Assembly: GCA_003104905.1 (NCBI GenBank)
Contig: PQAS01000030.1
Location: 20,401 to 84,400 of the forward strand
DNA: 64,000 nt
Reading direction: 5' to 3'
Source: Candidatus Methanoperedentaceae archaeon
GTDB taxonomy: Archaea; Halobacteriota; Methanosarcinia; Methanosarcinales; Methanoperedenaceae
Shown in pieces: positions 35,565 to 44,695 of this stretch. The notes under the pieces were generated by a model, which saw nothing but the letters and a program-made list of their open reading frames with translations, was not told the origin of the DNA and made no database searches. A program made the translations under genes and the position numbers. The first letter of the stretch is position 1, and every line of letters begins with the position of its first letter.

Positions 35565-36512
35565 ATGAGTAATGAGACCTATGCAAGCTCGACCAGGATT
35601 TTCAAAGAGCTTCTTGATGAGATAGGGAAAGTGATAGTGGGCCAGCAAGAGGCGGTGGAACAGATGATGATAGCCATTCTTTGCAATAGCCATGCGCTTG
35701 TTGAGAGCAACCCGGGGCTTGCAAAAACACTTACCATCAGCACAATTTCAAAAGCGCTTGACCTGAAATTCAACAGGATACAGTGTACTCCCGACCTTAT
35801 GCCTTCTGATATTACAGGTACATATATCATCGAGGACATCGGGGGGAAGAAACAATTCAGATTTGAACCAGGACCAGTATTTGCCAATATCGTTCTTGCA
35901 GATGAGATTAACAGGGCATCGCCCAAGACCCAGAGCGCCCTGCTTGAAGCAATGCAGGAAAAACAGGTAACAGTGGGCAACAAAACTTATCCGCTTGATA
36001 AGCCCTTCTTTATCCTTGCCACCCAGAACCCCATCGAAATGGAGGGTACATATCCCCTGCCGGAAGCACAGCTTGACAGATTCCTTCTTAAGATCTTAAT
36101 GGATTATCCTACATTTGAGGATGAGAATGAGATCGTTAACAGGTATACCAAAAATATTGTTCCGACTGTAAGGGGTGTAGTCTCAAAAACTGAAGTCCTT
36201 GAACTCCAGAAACTCACGCGGGATGTTCCAATAGCTGAAGATATAAAGACCAGGGCAATAAAGATAGTGGGTGCCACCAGGGGGAAAAATGAAAATATCG
36301 AATACGGCGCATCGCCAAGGGCTTCAATTGGCTTGATTCTTGCGGCAAAAGCGCGGGCGCTTATGAAGGGCAGGAATTATGTAAGCAAGGAAGATATCGA
36401 TGCCATGGCATATCCTGTGCTGCGCCACCGTGTCATATTGACATTTGAGTCCGAACGCAAGGGTATGACGACCGATCAGGTTATCTCGGATATTTTGAAA
36501 AATGCGAAGTAG
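35565..36512 (+). CDS. MoxR-family AAA ATPase
   Basis: 315 residues. Walker A is present as ESNPGLAKTLT, a MoxR-type variant with GLAKT; Walker B is VLADEINRASPKTQSALLEAMQ in two parts (VLADEIN at about 110). ATQNPIEMEGTYPLPEAQLDRFLLKI is the standard MoxR sensor/arginine region and the C-terminal lid has GASPRASIGLILAAKARAL. MoxR proteins act as chaperones with vWA-domain partners, here the three downstream genes. Confidence 0.96.
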   Translation: MSNETYASSTRIFKELLDEIGKVIVGQQEAVEQMMIAILCNSHALVESNPGLAKTLTISTISKALDLKFNRIQCTPDLMPSDITGTYIIEDIGGKKQFRFEPGPVFANIVLADEINRASPKTQSALLEAMQEKQVTVGNKTYPLDKPFFILATQNPIEMEGTYPLPEAQLDRFLLKILMDYPTFEDENEIVNRYTKNIVPTVRGVVSKTEVLELQKLTRDVPIAEDIKTRAIKIVGATRGKNENIEYGASPRASIGLILAAKARALMKGRNYVSKEDIDAMAYPVLRHRVILTFESERKGMTTDQVISDILKNAK

Positions 36513-36737
36513 ATGAGCTTTCGAATATCTTGAGCATGTAATTGGCAAAAATTATGAAAAACAAACCGCAGATTACGCGGATCTTCACGGATTCGTGCGC
36601 ATCAACCGTTGCGCAACCCTTGACGTATGTCTCTCGCCATACGTGGAGATCAGTGTTCCAATGCACTGTATCTGCGTTTATCTGCGTTCATCTGCGGTTA
36701 ATATTCGTTTCAATCTTTAATCGGAAATGTGAATTAA
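36513..36737 (+). repeat. Dispersed-repeat-like insert inside the MoxR operon
   Basis: The 225-base gap between moxR and the DUF58 gene contains AACCGCAGA (36564-36572) and its inverse TCTGCGGTT (36691-36699), and just inside the latter a run of degenerate 10-11 base units (ATCTGCGTTT, ATCTGCGTTC, ATCTGCGGTT at about 36670-36699). Between are further CGCGGAT-type units. Such ACGCAGAT-type repeats occur scattered in several archaeal and bacterial genomes. The rest of the operon is tightly spaced, so this looks inserted. Confidence 0.6.
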
Positions 36738-37598
36738 ATGATAGACACCTCTTTCTTCAAAGAGCTTGACCGCTTCTCATTCATGGTTAGAAAGCGCGTT
36801 TCGACCGCATATAGCGGAAGCCGGCGCTCCATCCTTAAAGGCAGGGGCATGGAACCTGTAAGCTATCGTGAGTACACACAGGGAGACGATTTCAAGACTA
36901 TCGACTGGAAAGTTTACGGTCGCACTGAGAAACTTTATGTAAAGGAATTCGAGGAAGAAAAAAGCTTAACCACTCACATATTGCTTGATACGAGCAAGAG
37001 CATGGATTTCCGGAATAAATTTGAGTATTCTGCAATGCTGGCGCTTGGATTTGCATATCTTGTGACAAAAGACAATGAGAAATTCGCCGTCGCTACATTC
37101 GGTGAGGATATCAATATAACGAAACCCAAACGAGGAAGAAGATTTCTTTCCCTGACAATAGATCTTCTTAATAGCGCACAGCTTAATGGAAAAACAAACT
37201 TCGATTATTGCATGGAAAAATATGCAAGTGTTATCAGATCAAGGTCACTTGTGTTTATTATTTCTGATTTTATGGCGGATGTCGACACCATCAGGAACTC
37301 AGTATTCAGGCTTGGAGATAATGAACTCGTGCTTATCCAGGTGCTTGACCCCCTGGAAAAAAGCCTTGACCTTGGAGGAGAAGCGAAATTGATCGATCTT
37401 GAGACCGATGCAAAAATGGACATCTATACAAGCCCCAGGCTTCGTGAGCAATACCTGCAAAAACTAAATGACCATATAGCTAAGATAAAGGAAACATGTA
37501 TGACGGTGGGGGCCGATTTTCATACAGTCACAACTGACAAACCGGTCTTTGATGCCATTTTTGAAGTTGTAAGCACAAGGGAAGGGACTACAAAATAA
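36738..37598 (+). CDS. DUF58 (vWA-like) protein of the MoxR cluster
   Basis: 286 residues. SGSRRSILKGRGMEPVSYREYTQGDDFKTIDWKVYGRTEKLYVKEFEEEK in continuous homology is the DUF58 signature (quoted as its key parts: GRGMEP, YREYTQGDD, IDWKVYGRT, VKEFEEE). A vWA-type MIDAS-like segment HILLDTSKSMDF follows, then FIISDFMAD. Works with the MoxR ATPase; in bacteria these genes assist assembly of large periplasmic or enzyme complexes. Nine bases before the next gene. Confidence 0.93.
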   Translation: MIDTSFFKELDRFSFMVRKRVSTAYSGSRRSILKGRGMEPVSYREYTQGDDFKTIDWKVYGRTEKLYVKEFEEEKSLTTHILLDTSKSMDFRNKFEYSAMLALGFAYLVTKDNEKFAVATFGEDINITKPKRGRRFLSLTIDLLNSAQLNGKTNFDYCMEKYASVIRSRSLVFIISDFMADVDTIRNSVFRLGDNELVLIQVLDPLEKSLDLGGEAKLIDLETDAKMDIYTSPRLREQYLQKLNDHIAKIKETCMTVGADFHTVTTDKPVFDAIFEVVSTREGTTK

Positions 37599-37607
37599 GG
37601 GGATATA

Positions 37608-39482
37608 ATGGCACTTCTTGATTCATTTTCTGCATTGCAGTTCGCTAATGAAGCCGGGCTCTATGCGCTTCTCTCAATTATCCCGCTTATCATAATTTAT
37701 CTTCTCAGGCCAAGGGCAAGAAAAATAAAGATACCTTCGGTCATGTTCCTTCTTGATATTGAAAAGAAAAAAAGGCTTAATATTTTCAGGAAGTTCTTGA
37801 AAGACCCTCTCTTTCTCATTCAACTTCTTGCGCTTATTATCATCTCGCTTGCCATCGCAGCGCCTTTTATAATGGCAAACGAAGAAGCCGGGGGCGGTTC
37901 TACAGTAATAATTCTTGACGGTTCCGCGAGTATGCAGGCTGATGGCAGGTTCGAAAAAGCTGTTGTGGAAGCTAATAAATTCTTGAGTGCCAAAAATACC
38001 ATCATTTTCGCCGAGAGCATCCCCCTCATGATAATGAAAGAGGCTCCGGCAAGCAGTGCAAAGGATGCGCTTTCAAAACTCAAAGCAAAAGCCACAGTTG
38101 TTGATTTGTCAGGCGCAATCATACTTGGACGAAGGATGCTCCCGGAAGGCGGAAGAATAATTGTAATTTCGGATTTCATAAGCTGGAACGGGGACAGTCC
38201 GGAAATTGCAAAAAAAGTTGCCGAAGCCAGCGGCATCAAAGTTGATTTCATAACGGTAAGCGGAAGAACCGATAACATCGGCATAGTGAACGGCTGGTTT
38301 GAATCGGCTGGCGATTACAAAATAGTGATAAAAAACTTCAACAGGGACGCAAGGGATGTAAAGATCGATGTTTCAATAAATGATAAGAATGTAGTTACTA
38401 ATTCGATCAATGTAAAAGGCCAGTCGAGCGAATATTTCAGCATCAGCGACCTGAACCTTAACCCGGGAACAACGAAGATATCAATCGGTTCCGAAGATGC
38501 CTTACCTGTCGATAATAATGCTTTTGTTTATATGCCGCCATCGATGCAGCGTGATGTTCTCTATATTACGGACAACCAAAAATCGCCTTCAATTGTGGCT
38601 CTTAATCTCATTCCCAATACAAAAGTCACAAAAGCAGGCCCTAAAAGCGTACCTTCTATGTCCGGCATCATTGTAGCCAGTGCCGCCCTGCCGCAGGATG
38701 CCGTGAAAAAACTCTCAGATTATGTCAGCAGTGGAGGTACTGCCGTAATAATCGCATCCCCGGATCTAAAGGATATGGACATCCTGCCGGTTGAACTGGG
38801 AACCCTGGGGAATAAGACATCCCTGAATATCGCCCGCCAGAGTACCATAACCGCAGGCATTGATATTGAGAAAACCAATGTCAATAAATATTTTAAGGCT
38901 CATCTTAAGAACACAGCTGTGGGTCTAATCGAAAGCGGGGATAAAGAAAAATCAGCTATTCTTGCATACTGGAAATACGGGAAAGGAACAGTAATCTATT
39001 CCGGGCTTGCCGATCCGCGGGGAAATAATATCTATGACCCGCTTAATGAAAATGTCTGGAATGACTTACACACGCTCGTGGAGTATCCTCTTTTCTGGAA
39101 ACAGATGCTTGAGTGGATAAAAGGCAGCCTTGATGTGACAGAATATAATGCAAATACGGGAATGCTGATGAAATTCCCGGCATCTGTGACTGCGAACACA
39201 CCATCTGACAGGGTAACGACGGACACGCTTCTGCTTGATGAGGTTGGTATTTTTGAAGTGCCCGGAAAGAGTATAGCTGTAAACCTTTATAATGAACGTG
39301 AGTCAAATCTTGTTAGCGGCGATCTCACAATTGGGCAATCAAATGTTTCCGCGCCAAAGGAATTGGTTTATAAGCCTGAAACCATACGAAAACCCAGAAA
39401 TTTTGATAATTATTTCATTATAGGGGGCTTGTTCCTTGTATTCCTGGAACTGTACTACCTGCGCTGGAGGGGTGAGTTGTAA
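37608..39482 (+). CDS. BatA/aerotolerance N-terminal domain plus vWA membrane protein
   Basis: 624 residues. FANEAGLYALLSIIPLIIIYLLRPR at the N-terminus (helix plus LRPR) and KDPLFLIQLLALIIISLAIAAPF are the BatA-type double helix. A vWA domain follows with MIDAS ILDGSASMQADGRF (about residue 105) and VISDFISWNGD. The rest is extracytoplasmic beta-sandwich and a GATase-like module, ending in a helix (IIGGLFLVFLELYYL). Its stop codon overlaps the start of the next gene. Confidence 0.88.
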   Translation: MALLDSFSALQFANEAGLYALLSIIPLIIIYLLRPRARKIKIPSVMFLLDIEKKKRLNIFRKFLKDPLFLIQLLALIIISLAIAAPFIMANEEAGGGSTVIILDGSASMQADGRFEKAVVEANKFLSAKNTIIFAESIPLMIMKEAPASSAKDALSKLKAKATVVDLSGAIILGRRMLPEGGRIIVISDFISWNGDSPEIAKKVAEASGIKVDFITVSGRTDNIGIVNGWFESAGDYKIVIKNFNRDARDVKIDVSINDKNVVTNSINVKGQSSEYFSISDLNLNPGTTKISIGSEDALPVDNNAFVYMPPSMQRDVLYITDNQKSPSIVALNLIPNTKVTKAGPKSVPSMSGIIVASAALPQDAVKKLSDYVSSGGTAVIIASPDLKDMDILPVELGTLGNKTSLNIARQSTITAGIDIEKTNVNKYFKAHLKNTAVGLIESGDKEKSAILAYWKYGKGTVIYSGLADPRGNNIYDPLNENVWNDLHTLVEYPLFWKQMLEWIKGSLDVTEYNANTGMLMKFPASVTANTPSDRVTTDTLLLDEVGIFEVPGKSIAVNLYNERESNLVSGDLTIGQSNVSAPKELVYKPETIRKPRNFDNYFIIGGLFLVFLELYYLRWRGEL

Positions 39483-41995
39483 TGGAAATCTCAACCCAGT
39501 TTGAGCATCCTTATGTCCTTTTACTCATAAGCCCTCTGATCCTTGCGGGTTTGTATTATATCAGGAGAGGTGTTTCGAAATGGATAATCATTTCACGGAT
39601 TATCATCCTGAGCCTCCTGATAATGGCCCTGGCCTCGCCTTTTTCCCTGGGTATAAACACGGTGCGCGATGATGCCCCGAAGATAACTGTAATTTCGGAT
39701 GACACTATGAGCATGGATCTATTCAATAAAGACCTGGGAAAGAAAGTATTTGATGCGCTGCAGCCCAAAACTCCCACGAAATTCAGGGAATTCGCGGGAA
39801 TAAAATCACCAATTGGCGATGAGGTGATAGGGGCGTCTGAGAACAATAATTTAGTCCTTTTGACAGATGGGAACGCTAATTACGGAAAAGACCTTTTCGA
39901 TGCGATATCGCTTGTTTCCCAAACCGGAACAAGGGTGTTCGCCGTAGAACAGAAACCTCTCCATAATGATGCAAGCGTTGAGATAGTAAGCTCCAAGAAT
40001 ATAATCATCGGGAATGAGAATGTTTTCAATGTTGTTGTAAGGCAGGCAGGAAACGATTTAAGATACAAGCTTGATGTGGAGATTGATGGAAAGTCAGTTT
40101 ATAGCGATTCTGTTACCCAGAAGGAACGCGAAAAGTCAATTCCGATAACAGGCAGCTTTTCAGCTCTTGGTTCGCATAAACTGAAAGCGACGATAACACC
40201 AGCAACAGAGGACAGGTTCAAGTTAAACAATGTATTCTACAGGTCGGTATTCGTGGTGCCAAAGCCAAAGGTCCTGGCTGTAACAATCGATACAGGATCG
40301 CCTCTTTATACAATTACATCAGGGCTTTATGATGCCACTAACACTGGTTCTTTGCCAGCTGATCTTTCACCCTACAAGACAGTGATAATAGACAATAAGG
40401 GAGCGGTTGAAATTAATGCCGATATCCTGCGAAATTTTGTATCAAACGGCCGAGGACTTGTGGTTGTAGGAGGCGACATGTCTTATGACAAAGGTAAATA
40501 TAATAATTCCCCCATTGAAGCAATGTTGCCTATAATATCAAGATCAGGAGAATTTAAAGGAGGAAGGACTATAATAATTGTCTTTGATTCATCGGGAAGT
40601 ACGGCAACGATAGATTCAGAAACGGGATATTCTCAGATAGAATTAATCAGAGCTAATGTGAACAAAATTGTCAAAACAATAGATAGAGACAGTTCATTAG
40701 GTTTGGTAGCTTTTGGCGGCAACATAGAGAAAAAAGAAATAAATCTTATGAACAATGATGCTATTCGAAAAGAATATGAAGATTGGGTTCAAGAAATTGG
40801 CCCTGGACAGTTGGGAGTAAATCCCACTAATTTTGATGATGGCTTGAGAGAAGCAGTAGAAATGTTTAAGAAAGTGAGCGGGACAAAAGAGCTCATCATG
40901 ATTTCAGATGGCGCTTTACATGCAGATAATATGGAATCCGGAATCAAAATAGTTTCAAATTTCAAGGATCAACAAATTAGTCCTCAATTCATTCAACTTT
41001 CAACGGTTTTTCTTACAGAAAAGGAAAAATATGCACCATCCATAGCAGGTCCTTCTACTTACGAAGATCTTGCAGCAGCCGCAAATAAAAAGATATTAAT
41101 CTTAAATCCTGATGAAAGAATAAACATCCAGACAGAAAAATCTTCTGAAGCAGCGCCGACCCCTGCGCCGACTCCTACTACTCATGAATACCCGCTTGCA
41201 ACGATTGATTCAAACCATTTTATTACAAAATACCTCAATATCACAGCATCGATTACAGGATATAATGATGTAATTCCAAAACTTGGTTCTGACCGCCTTG
41301 TGGCGACCACACGCGGAAAACCTATCCTTACCACATGGGGCTTCGGGCTTGGAAGGGTGGCAGCGTTCACGACAGATAACGGTAATCCATCTACCGATCC
41401 TACCAGACCCTGGGCAAGCGAGGTTTACAGCGGTGAGAACTCACGCCTTATCTCATCAATGATAAACTGGGCGATCGGCGACCCCCGCCCGAAAGAAGGG
41501 GACGTTGTAAACGCTGAGGATATCTGGGCAGGAACAGCGGGAAAGGTCATTGTCACATCTGATAAACAGCCACCGCAGGTGAACCTTGACGGCGCGCCTC
41601 TTGAACTTTCAAGAACAGGGCCGACAACATACGAAACTTCCATTAACCTCGATAACCCTAACACTGAGAATTTCCATGACCTCTCAGGATACGGGATAGC
41701 TGTGAACTATCCTCTCGAATACAGGGAGATCGGATTTAATGAAAAATTGAAATCAGTCATTGAATCAAATGGCGGGCGCGTGTATAAGGAGGATGAAGTC
41801 GAAGGATTGCTTTTTTTGGATATTAAGGAAAAAGCTGTGAGGACGGTGAATGAGCCAAAGAGCGAAAAAGAGCCGTACCTTCTTGCGGCGCTGGTTTTAT
41901 TCCTGACAGAAGTGATAATCAGGAGGATAAAAGATTACAGGAAGGAACGGCCTGTTATCGAAGAGAATCAGCTGAGAACACAAGTGGCGGAATAG
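39482..41995 (+). CDS. Large vWA-domain membrane protein (last gene of the MoxR operon)
   Basis: 837 residues. Two N-terminal helices (about 12-30, 38-58), a first degenerate vWA-like region (DDTMSMD), then a glutamine-amidotransferase-like fold (VFVVPKPKVLAVTID, GRGLVVVGGDMSYDKG). A second, full vWA domain lies at about 362-545 with MIDAS DSSGS (369-373) and MISDGALHAD. A proline-threonine linker (PTPAPTPTT) and a C-terminal helix (about 800-818) follow. The inserted second vWA has a visibly higher A+T content than its flanks. Start overlaps the previous stop by one base. Confidence 0.85.
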   Translation: MEISTQFEHPYVLLLISPLILAGLYYIRRGVSKWIIISRIIILSLLIMALASPFSLGINTVRDDAPKITVISDDTMSMDLFNKDLGKKVFDALQPKTPTKFREFAGIKSPIGDEVIGASENNNLVLLTDGNANYGKDLFDAISLVSQTGTRVFAVEQKPLHNDASVEIVSSKNIIIGNENVFNVVVRQAGNDLRYKLDVEIDGKSVYSDSVTQKEREKSIPITGSFSALGSHKLKATITPATEDRFKLNNVFYRSVFVVPKPKVLAVTIDTGSPLYTITSGLYDATNTGSLPADLSPYKTVIIDNKGAVEINADILRNFVSNGRGLVVVGGDMSYDKGKYNNSPIEAMLPIISRSGEFKGGRTIIIVFDSSGSTATIDSETGYSQIELIRANVNKIVKTIDRDSSLGLVAFGGNIEKKEINLMNNDAIRKEYEDWVQEIGPGQLGVNPTNFDDGLREAVEMFKKVSGTKELIMISDGALHADNMESGIKIVSNFKDQQISPQFIQLSTVFLTEKEKYAPSIAGPSTYEDLAAAANKKILILNPDERINIQTEKSSEAAPTPAPTPTTHEYPLATIDSNHFITKYLNITASITGYNDVIPKLGSDRLVATTRGKPILTTWGFGLGRVAAFTTDNGNPSTDPTRPWASEVYSGENSRLISSMINWAIGDPRPKEGDVVNAEDIWAGTAGKVIVTSDKQPPQVNLDGAPLELSRTGPTTYETSINLDNPNTENFHDLSGYGIAVNYPLEYREIGFNEKLKSVIESNGGRVYKEDEVEGLLFLDIKEKAVRTVNEPKSEKEPYLLAALVLFLTEVIIRRIKDYRKERPVIEENQLRTQVAE

Positions 41996-42134
41996 AAATC
42001 AAGCTGATAAATCATTTTTGACAAAGTTAATTTGATCCGCGGGTGCCGCGCCTTCGTTTGCACATTTTTTGAAAGCTTTTTCCATTCCTCACCCAAATTA
42101 TTATCTTAGCTGTGAACAATAAACAAGACAATAA

Positions 42135-42629
42135 ATGAATAACAATAACATAAATATCCTATCGGGAAGAGCATGGAAATTCGGTGACAATGTCGATACT
42201 GACGTGATAATTCCAGGCAAATATCTGCGCACGACTGATATGAGTGTGTTCGCGTCCCATGTTATGGAAGGGATCGATCCGGAATTCTCCAAAAAAGTAC
42301 GAAAAGGAGATATTATCGTAGCAGGAAAGAATTTCGGATGCGGCTCATCAAGGGAACAGGCGCCTCTGGCCTTAAAATATGCAGGCATAACCTGCATCGT
42401 TGCTGAATCGTTCGCCCGGATATTTTTCAGGAACGCAATTAATGTGGGACTGCCAATTATTGAAGCAAGGATCGATTGCAGAGAGGGAGATAATATCGAG
42501 ATCGATCTTGAGAAAGGAATTGTGAAGAATAACGAGAAAACATACTCTGCCACAAAAATGCCGGATTTCCTGCGAAAAATACTTGCTGATGGCGGGCTTG
42601 TGGAACACCGCAAAAAGGTGAACGCTTGA
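42135..42629 (+). CDS. leuD: 3-isopropylmalate dehydratase / homoaconitase small subunit
   Basis: 164 residues, the swivel domain of a two-subunit aconitase-type hydro-lyase. [40 protein letters not shown] and [17 protein letters not shown] are definitive. The substrate loop reads YLRT: in the Methanocaldococcus homologues YLRT marks homoaconitase (HACN) and YLVY-type loops mark isopropylmalate isomerase. That suggests a role in 2-oxosuberate synthesis for coenzyme B, alone or together with leucine synthesis. The large subunit is not in the window. Overlaps the next gene by four bases. Confidence 0.93.
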   Translation: MNNNNINILSGRAWKFGDNVDTDVIIPGKYLRTTDMSVFASHVMEGIDPEFSKKVRKGDIIVAGKNFGCGSSREQAPLALKYAGITCIVAESFARIFFRNAINVGLPIIEARIDCREGDNIEIDLEKGIVKNNEKTYSATKMPDFLRKILADGGLVEHRKKVNA

Positions 42630-43492
42630 TATTCCCGGCTGATTATAAAAGCGTAGGCGTAACCAGGACCGACCCTACAGGAAGGATAGGGGGTCCGATA
42701 TATTTTACTACAGAATACCTGATAGCGCAGCTTCCATCCGGTTATAAGATTTACAGGGTAAAAAGCGAAGGCGAAGGGCTGTTAAGGAAACTTATATCAC
42801 TTGAGTTGATTGCAGGTGGAAATGAGGTAAAGACATATAAAGAAAAACTTGATTCCCATGACAGGACAAAGCTTATCGTATCCGCTATCGAGTTATGTAA
42901 AGGGTCAGTAAACACAGTTATTTTTGAGGGCATGGACAGGCATACCACATTTATCCAGGACCCAAGCCTGCATGAGGTAATGGAAATTGAAATAATAGAT
43001 ATTGCACCCCCTGAGCCCCCCTGGCTTGACTTCGCCATCCAGAGGCTTGTAAAAAGCGGTATACTCGGGGAATTGAATATTCGTTTTTCAACAAAACTCA
43101 TTGATCTTCGCCGGTTTGAAGGGGAAAAGGTAGTATTTCCCTGCCATGCTTCGGAACTTAAAGGAAAATATCTTGATACTGATATCGATATTGAGAATAA
43201 TTCCACACTCGTTGGATGCGACATATCAAAGCAGATCTTTGAGCTTCGCTACCCTGACCTGACATATAAGCACATCAACATGTGTCCCCTTAAGACACAG
43301 CTTTATTTGCCAACCAGGCCTTTTATCACCAGATGCTGCCAGAGCAAGAAATCAGGAATGGTGAACCTCAATGGTATTGACGGCGCTGTTGTTCACTGGG
43401 GCGCGTCAGAGTATGATATCGTTGATGCGATCAGGATGCTGGTAAAAGTCCTGAAAGGAAATCTTGAAAGTTATAGGACAGGTTTATTATGA
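42626..43492 (+). CDS. Conserved archaeal protein of unknown function in the leuD-leuB operon
   Basis: 288 residues, TTG start overlapping the leuD stop. I do not recognise a domain. Visible features: [15 protein letters not shown] near the start, an acidic/proline stretch [16 protein letters not shown], a cysteine-histidine rich second half ([45 protein letters not shown]) that could bind metal, and a [13 protein letters not shown] helix. It is locked between two enzyme genes by overlaps on both sides (four bases each), so it probably acts on the same pathway or regulates it. Confidence 0.75.
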   Translation: MIFPADYKSVGVTRTDPTGRIGGPIYFTTEYLIAQLPSGYKIYRVKSEGEGLLRKLISLELIAGGNEVKTYKEKLDSHDRTKLIVSAIELCKGSVNTVIFEGMDRHTTFIQDPSLHEVMEIEIIDIAPPEPPWLDFAIQRLVKSGILGELNIRFSTKLIDLRRFEGEKVVFPCHASELKGKYLDTDIDIENNSTLVGCDISKQIFELRYPDLTYKHINMCPLKTQLYLPTRPFITRCCQSKKSGMVNLNGIDGAVVHWGASEYDIVDAIRMLVKVLKGNLESYRTGLL

Positions 43493-44469
43493 AAATCGCT
43501 GTAGTTCCTGGTGATGGCATCGGGAAGGAAGTCGTGCCTGCGGCACTTTTAGTACTTGATGCTCTTGGCCTTGATATTGAAAAAGTCCCTCTTGAAATCG
43601 GTTACAGCAAGTGGAAACAGACAGGGAACGCCATCACAGACGATGATATTAAGACCATAAAGGAATGCGATTGCGTGCTATTCGGTGCTATCACTACACC
43701 TCCGGACCCCAATTATAAGAGTGTTCTTGTACGCCTTCGAAAAGAACTGGATCTATATGCCAATATCCGCCCTTTCAAACCGCTCATAAATGTAAAACTG
43801 CCCTGTTCCGGGAAATTTGATTTTGTCATTGTCAGGGAAAATACTGAAGGTATGTACTCCGGCGTGGAAGAATTGCATGAGGATGCCGCATACACCACCA
43901 GGATAGTTACAAGGAAGGGAAGTGAGAGGATAGCAGAACGTGCCTGCGCTCTTGCAAAAAAAAGAAAGGAACACCTGACGATCGTTCATAAAGCGAATGT
44001 ATTGAAATCGGACTCTTTTTTCCGTGATGTCTGTACCGGTGTTGCCAAAAAAAACAATATTTCCTATAATGAAAAGCTTGTGGATGCCATGGCTTATGAT
44101 ATGATTCTGAATCCGGGAAAATATGATGTGATAGTGACCACAAATCTTTTCGGGGATATTCTCAGTGACGAAGCCGCAGCGATTGCTGGCGGCCTGGGGT
44201 TGTGCCCAAGCGCCAACATCGGAGACCGTTATGCACTTTTTGAACCAATCCACGGAAGCGCTCCTGATATTGCGGGTACCGGGAATGCCAATCCAATAGC
44301 TGCCATACTCAGCGTCAGTATGATGCTCGATTGGGCAGGAAATACAGAAATGGCAAGGTCAATAGATAAAGCTGTTGACAGTGTTCTTGCTTCGCATATC
44401 ACTACGCCTGATCTTGGCGGGAGCTATTCCACACATTATGTGGGAGAAGCCATTGCCCATTTAGTTTAG
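43489..44469 (+). CDS. leuB: Isopropylmalate / homoisocitrate dehydrogenase
   Basis: 326 residues. NAD-dependent beta-decarboxylating dehydrogenase: VVPGDGIGKEVVPAAL, RKELDLYANIRPFKPL, VIVRENTEGMYSGVE, TTNLFGDILSDEAAAI, FEPIHGSAPDIAGTGNANPIA. All catalytic Arg, Lys, Asp positions appear kept. LeuB and AksF (coenzyme B route) cannot be told apart from sequence by eye; the YLRT-type small subunit two genes upstream leaves both open. Last gene of the operon. Confidence 0.93.
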   Translation: MKIAVVPGDGIGKEVVPAALLVLDALGLDIEKVPLEIGYSKWKQTGNAITDDDIKTIKECDCVLFGAITTPPDPNYKSVLVRLRKELDLYANIRPFKPLINVKLPCSGKFDFVIVRENTEGMYSGVEELHEDAAYTTRIVTRKGSERIAERACALAKKRKEHLTIVHKANVLKSDSFFRDVCTGVAKKNNISYNEKLVDAMAYDMILNPGKYDVIVTTNLFGDILSDEAAAIAGGLGLCPSANIGDRYALFEPIHGSAPDIAGTGNANPIAAILSVSMMLDWAGNTEMARSIDKAVDSVLASHITTPDLGGSYSTHYVGEAIAHLV

Positions 44470-44550
44470 AGTTTTAAGAATATCTTTTTGGCATGATAAT
44501 AATCGAAAGGATTATAAGGCAAAGGGGAAATTATGCTTTAGTGTAAGGGC

Positions 44551-44585
44551 AAATATTGTGTGGTACAATATTTTGTGTGGTAAAA
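44551..44585 (+). repeat. 17-bp-period direct repeat upstream of the histidine kinase gene
   Basis: TTGTGTGGTA occurs at 44556-44565 and 44573-44582 within the otherwise gene-free 226-base region. Two copies at a fixed spacing of 17 bases suggest a regulatory site rather than chance, but no factor is known. Confidence 0.4.
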
Positions 44586-44695
44586 TAATAAGTTACAGGA
44601 ATAAGGGATAGGTGAATGCCAGCATGAAGAATCCATCAGGCAATACATTTGTAAAAAAATGAGGTACAAAATCCTCAAAAAAAAGAATAATAAAC

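Noticed and set aside
36542..36769. Short plus-strand frame between moxR and the DUF58 gene
   Set aside because: It reads through the repeat block; Cys/Ser-rich peptide without homology, and the downstream gene has a better start at 36738.
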